Below, piece by piece: positions 8,246 to 11,281 of a DNA stretch of 11,281 nt. Position 1 is the stretch's first letter, and the number at the start of each line of letters is the position of its first letter. Made by a program: the position numbers and the translations under genes. This stretch comes from an uncultured Brachyspira sp. (GTDB lineage Bacteria; Spirochaetota; Brachyspiria; Brachyspirales; Brachyspiraceae), in the NCBI GenBank assembly GCA_934725525.1, contig CAKVCG010000052.1:1-11281 (forward strand), in the 5' to 3' direction. The notes under the pieces were generated by a model. It saw nothing but the letters and a program-made list of their open reading frames with translations, ran no database searches and was not told the origin of the DNA.

Positions 8246-8710
8246 TTATAAACCAATTTCAAGTATTTCCAAAACTTTATCTCCAGCGGGAACTTTTATC
8301 GTAACGGTATCGCCCACTTTTTTTGTCAGTAACCCTTTTGCGATAGGAGTTATTATAGTTATTTGATTTTTTGAAATATCCGCTTCGAGTTCGCCTACTA
8401 TTCTATACTCTGAAACTCTGTCCGTATTTTTATCTTTTACTTTTACTCGTTTTCCGAAAGTCACCGTATCTTTATCCAATTTGGAAGGGTCGATTATTTC
8501 GCATCCCGCCAAGTCGCTTTCCAATTTTGATATTTGAGCTTGAAGAAGTCCCTGCCTTTCTCTTGCCGCATGATATTCCGCGTTTTCTTTTAAGTCGCCT
8601 TTTTCTCTCGCTTCGGCTATTATTTCGGGTAAAGTTTCAAATTCCGCCTTAAGTTCAGCGATTTTTGATTTTACATTATCGTATCCTTCTTTAGTTATTG
8701 GTTTTGCCAT
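8246..8710 (-). CDS. greA: Transcription elongation factor GreA
   Basis: GreA rescues backtracked RNA polymerase by entering the secondary channel and stimulating cleavage of the 3' end of the RNA. All 154 residues fit the family, which is usually 155-160 long. An N-terminal coiled coil (about 1-75) carries EAREKGDLKENAEYHAARE, whose tip acids D39 and E42 match D41 and E44 of the E. coli protein. A C-terminal FKBP-like domain (about 80-154) includes the ITIITPIAKGLL stretch. On the - strand, AAGGAT (8722-8717) lies six bases before the ATG (8710-8708). The gene is divergent from flaB and converges on the CBASS operon, so it marks the right edge of the defence region. Confidence 0.97.
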   Translation of the reverse strand: MAKPITKEGYDNVKSKIAELKAEFETLPEIIAEAREKGDLKENAEYHAARERQGLLQAQISKLESDLAGCEIIDPSKLDKDTVTFGKRVKVKDKNTDRVSEYRIVGELEADISKNQITIITPIAKGLLTKKVGDTVTIKVPAGDKVLEILEIGL

Positions 8711-8749
8711 ACAGTTATCCTTATGTTTTTAAATTAAATATATAAATCT

Positions 8750-8778
8750 ATTTTATCGTTTTTCAAATTAAAAATCAA
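8750..8778 (-). promoter_or_regulatory. greA promoter
   Basis: On the - strand, TTGATT (8778-8773) and TAAAAT (8755-8750) are separated by 17 bases. Transcription would start near 8743, giving a leader of about 33 bases before the greA ATG. Confidence 0.65.
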
Positions 8779-8803
8779 TCGAAAAAATATTTGAATAAAA
8801 AAT

Positions 8804-8830
8804 TAATAATTAAAAATATATATCCGATAA
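8804..8830 (+). promoter_or_regulatory. Flagellar sigma-28 (FliA)-like promoter of flaB
   Basis: TCCGATAA at 8823-8830 matches seven of eight bases of the sigma-28 -10 consensus GCCGATAA. The eight bases 11 positions upstream (8804-8811, TAATAATT) match five of eight of the -35 consensus TAAAGTTT. Sigma-28 control of flagellin genes is established in many bacteria, including spirochaetes. The predicted start is near 8837, giving a leader of about 44 bases. Confidence 0.6.
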
Positions 8831-8880
8831 TATTTATATGTTCAAGGACGGACTAATATAAAAATTCATGGAGGAACCAT

Positions 8881-9753
8881 ATGGTTATCAACAACAATAT
8901 TAGCGCTATAAACGCGCAAAGAACTCTTAAATTCCGCCAAGTTGATTTAAGAAAAGATTCTGCTCAACTTTCAAGCGGTTTAAGAATCAATCAAGCGGGA
9001 GACGACGCTTCTGGATTAGCTGTATCCGAAAAAATGCGAACTCAAATTCGCGGTTTGCGCCAAGCCGAAAGAAATACTCAAGACGGTATATCTTTCATAC
9101 AAACTACGGAAGGATATTTGGATGAAACTACGAATGTTCTTCAAAGAATCAGAGAATTGGCAATACAAGCGGCAAACGGTATCTATACGGATGAAGACAG
9201 ACTCTACGTTCAAATAGAAGTTTCTCAATTAGTGGACGAGATAGATAGAGTCGCTTCACAAGCTCAATTCAACAAACTTAATATGTTGACTGGAAGATTC
9301 GCTCGCTCAACGGGAGAAAACAACCCTACGGCTTCTATGTGGTTGCATATCGGCGCAAATATGGACGAAAGAAAACGCGTTTATATAGGCACTATGAACA
9401 GTCAAGCGCTCGGACTTAAAAATCCTGTTGGACCAGCTGCAACGGCTACATTCATAAGTCTTTCAAGCCCTAATAAAGCCAATACCGTTATAGGTATGGT
9501 TGACGAAGCTCTTCTTAAGGTATTGAAACAAAGAGCGGATTTAGGCGCTTATCAAAACAGATTGGAAATGACGGCTCAAGGTTTAATGGTTGGTTTTGAA
9601 AATATGCAAGCTTCCGAAAGCAGAATTAGAGATACGGATATGGCTGAAGCTTCTGTTAAACTCGCTAAAGACCAAATTCTTAATCAAGCTAATTTGTCTA
9701 TGCTTGCTCAAGCTAATCAGTTACCGCAAGGCGCTCTTAGATTATTACAATAA
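8881..9753 (+). CDS. flaB: Periplasmic flagellin FlaB (core filament protein)
   Basis: FlaB forms the core of the periplasmic flagella of spirochaetes and is secreted by the flagellar export apparatus without a cleaved signal peptide. The N-terminal D0/D1 region starts [16 protein letters not shown] and includes [20 protein letters not shown]. The C-terminal region carries [20 protein letters not shown] and ends in QGALRLLQ. At 290 residues the protein lacks the variable D2/D3 domains of enteric flagellins, as is usual for spirochaete FlaB. GGAGGA (8870-8875) lies five bases before ATG 8881. The gene is less AT-rich than its neighbours, in keeping with high expression. It appears to be a single-gene unit with its own promoter and terminator. 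Brachyspira carries several flaB paralogues, and I cannot tell which one this is. Confidence 0.96.
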   Translation: MVINNNISAINAQRTLKFRQVDLRKDSAQLSSGLRINQAGDDASGLAVSEKMRTQIRGLRQAERNTQDGISFIQTTEGYLDETTNVLQRIRELAIQAANGIYTDEDRLYVQIEVSQLVDEIDRVASQAQFNKLNMLTGRFARSTGENNPTASMWLHIGANMDERKRVYIGTMNSQALGLKNPVGPAATATFISLSSPNKANTVIGMVDEALLKVLKQRADLGAYQNRLEMTAQGLMVGFENMQASESRIRDTDMAEASVKLAKDQILNQANLSMLAQANQLPQGALRLLQ

Positions 9754-9775
9754 TAATTAAGAATTAACCATAATT

Positions 9776-9807
9776 AGGGAGGCTAAAATTTAGTCTCCCT
9801 CTTTTTT
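9776..9807 (+). terminator. Rho-independent terminator of flaB
   Basis: AGGGAG(G)CTA at 9776-9785 pairs with TAG(T)CTCCCT at 9791-9800, a stem of about ten base pairs including one G-U, with a five-base loop. It is followed by C and six Ts (9802-9807). It begins 23 bases after the flaB stop. The 3' arm also contains the last codons and the stop of the opposing hydE gene. Confidence 0.88.
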
Positions 9808-10935
9808 ATTATTTTTTAATTTTCTATTTTTATCAAAATCGCCTCTCGCTCCCGTGAGAACATAACCAATATTATCAATACCCTCTCTTAAAAGCTCCAC
9901 TCCTTCGGCGGATTCCGTTCCCGTAGAAATTTTATTATTATAAAGCAAATATTTTTTTCTCACATTCATTGGCGATAGATTCGGCATAACTACATTAGCG
10001 CCATGCAATATTCCAAGTTCGCGTCCGCCTTCTTTTATAGTGCCAAGCGCTGTTGTCGCGGGAATTAATGACAATGGAAATATTAAACGAAGAATACTTA
10101 TAAGAATTAAAGTTAATTCCATCTCGCCTATTTTTTCGTTTGCAAAAGGCGTGTCTTTATGCGGTAAAAAAGGACCGATTCCTATCATTTCAGGTTTAAT
10201 TTCTTGCATAAATATCAAATCTCTTGCAATATTTTCTAATTTTTGAAAAGGGCTTCCTACCATAATTCCCGTTCCCGTTTGAAAGCCTAATCTTTTTAAA
10301 ATTCTCAAGCATTCTTTTCTATTATCTAAACTCATATATTTAGGATGCAATTTTGAATAATGTTCGTTTTCGGAAGTTTCATGCCTTAAAAGAAATCTAT
10401 TCGCTCCGTTATTTTTTAATTCTTTATAATATTCTTCTTCCTTTTCGCCGATTGATAAAGTCAAAGCGCAGTCTGGAAATTCTTTTTTTATCGCTTGAAC
10501 GATATTCGACATTCTCTCTATATTAAAAAAATTATCTTCGCCTCCTTGCAAAACAAAAGTTCTAAAACCAATATCGTATCCGATTTTGCAACATTCTAAA
10601 ATTTCTTTTTTATTTAATCGATATCTTTCGGCGTTTTTATTGCTCTTTCTTATTCCGCAATAAATACAATCGTTTTTGCAATAATTTGTAAACTCTACAA
10701 GCCCGCGCATAAAAATATATTTTCCAAAAATTCTATCCGCTTTCTCTCTCGCTTTTTCTCTCAAATATTTTTTTAATTTTTTTATCTCTTCTCTTTCTTT
10801 TTTATCAAGTTTCTTTTTATTTAAATTATTATCGTATTCAAAAGAAGATAAAAGCGTCAAAGCGTCTTTATAAGAAATTTTTTCTTTTTTGTCGATTTTG
10901 TCTATTATCTTTTTAGCGTCAGTAATATTGCTCAT
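9790..10935 (-). CDS. hydE: [FeFe]-hydrogenase maturase HydE (radical SAM)
   Basis: HydE is a cytoplasmic radical S-adenosylmethionine enzyme that helps build the di-iron subcluster of the [FeFe]-hydrogenase active site, working with HydG and HydF. The cluster motif CKNDCIYC (C86, C90, C93, CX3CX2C) lies in the HydE-typical context EFTNYCKNDCIYCGIRKSN. Further family features are QGGED (glycine-rich SAM region), the LRHETSENEHYSKLHP stretch, GTGIMVGSP and GIGPFLPHKDTP. The length is 381 residues, a little over the usual 350, with a lysine-rich N-terminal segment (about 1-70) and a basic tail. The ATG (10935-10933) overlaps the hydF stop by one base (TAATG), so the two are co-translated. The related radical SAM proteins BioB and PylB are less likely, given HydF next door. 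Confidence 0.9.
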   Translation of the reverse strand: MSNITDAKKIIDKIDKKEKISYKDALTLLSSFEYDNNLNKKKLDKKEREEIKKLKKYLREKAREKADRIFGKYIFMRGLVEFTNYCKNDCIYCGIRKSNKNAERYRLNKKEILECCKIGYDIGFRTFVLQGGEDNFFNIERMSNIVQAIKKEFPDCALTLSIGEKEEEYYKELKNNGANRFLLRHETSENEHYSKLHPKYMSLDNRKECLRILKRLGFQTGTGIMVGSPFQKLENIARDLIFMQEIKPEMIGIGPFLPHKDTPFANEKIGEMELTLILISILRLIFPLSLIPATTALGTIKEGGRELGILHGANVVMPNLSPMNVRKKYLLYNNKISTGTESAEGVELLREGIDNIGYVLTGARGDFDKNRKLKNNKKEGD

Positions 10936-11281
10936 TAAATATAATTAACTCCGTTTATTTTAGCGATTGCCATTCCGTAATTTGTAATCGGTTTATTCTG
11001 CCTTTCGCATAATTTTATCCTGTTTAATATTTGCCTTCTCGTTCCCATACATCCTCCGCAATGAATAATCAAATCGTATTTCGACAAATCGCTTGGAAAA
11101 TCCGCTCCAGCAGTATAGTCAATATCAAATGCGAAACCGAATTTATTTTTAAGCATATTTGGAATTTTTACTCTTCCTATATCTCCTTCCAAAGGAATAT
11201 GCGAGCAACTTTCTGCAATAAGTATTTTACTTTCTTTATTAAGATTATCTATAAAATCCGCTCCTTTTTTGTATATTTTTT
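10935..11281 (-). CDS. hydF: [FeFe]-hydrogenase maturation GTPase HydF (partial, C-terminal part)
   Basis: HydF is the GTPase and scaffold that receives the di-iron unit made by HydE and HydG and delivers it to the hydrogenase. Only the C-terminal cluster-binding part is here, and the reading frame runs off the right edge, so the start and GTPase domain lie outside. About 115 residues are visible. CSH in AESCSHIPLEGDIG and HCGGC in LIIHCGGCMGTRR form the CxH...HCxxC iron-sulfur motif, with 45 residues between the two histidines, near the spacing known for the family. The end, NKPITNYGMAIAKINGV, is also typical. A TTG at 11192-11190 inside this frame could be mistaken for a start, but the frame and the CSH motif continue upstream of it. 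The stop TAA shares one base with the hydE ATG. Confidence 0.93.
   Translation of the reverse strand, partial: KIYKKGADFIDNLNKESKILIAESCSHIPLEGDIGRVKIPNMLKNKFGFAFDIDYTAGADFPSDLSKYDLIIHCGGCMGTRRQILNRIKLCERQNKPITNYGMAIAKINGVNYI

Overview
This AT-rich window most likely comes from a spirochaete, and Brachyspira is the best guess. The strongest evidence is a compact 290-residue FlaB-type periplasmic flagellin that has the conserved ends but no variable central domain. Other support is the very low GC content, a GreA gene divergent from the flagellin gene, and an anaerobe's [FeFe]-hydrogenase maturation genes. The genus is inferred; the phylum is better supported.

Layout. (1) Positions 1-150 hold the 3' end of an unrecognised + strand gene. 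(2) Positions 303-5141 hold a single-polypeptide Type ISP restriction-modification enzyme (PD-(D/E)XK nuclease, SF2 helicase-translocase, N6-adenine methyltransferase, specificity region). Its natural ATG at 303 is followed by an in-frame TAA at codon 8; the remaining 4.8 kb is open. (3) Positions 5142-5541 are intergenic but structured: a strong promoter with an extended -10, a run of stem-loops ending in a T-tract that looks like a small RNA or structured leader, and an operator-like inverted repeat. (4) Positions 5542-8098 hold a three-gene CBASS-type operon: a stand-alone SAVED-like protein, a CD-NTase and an E2-like protein. It has no recognisable effector domain, E1 or JAB peptidase, so it most resembles type II-short CBASS with an unusual sensor gene. 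(5) Positions 8124-8163 hold an AT-rich hairpin between convergent genes. (6) Then come greA (- strand), flaB (+ strand) and the hydF-hydE pair (- strand), which are ordinary chromosomal genes.

How the genes work together. Two unrelated anti-phage systems lie in tandem on the + strand, forming a small defence island against housekeeping genes. The restriction enzyme would cut unmodified DNA after translocation, but its early stop predicts that it is currently silent, losing restriction and modification together. In the CBASS operon the CD-NTase should make a cyclic oligonucleotide, the SAVED protein should bind it, and the E2-like protein should act on the CD-NTase. What kills or stalls the cell is not visible. 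Proline codon use differs between the two systems, which suggests separate acquisition. No integrase, transposase, tRNA or convincing attachment repeat is visible.
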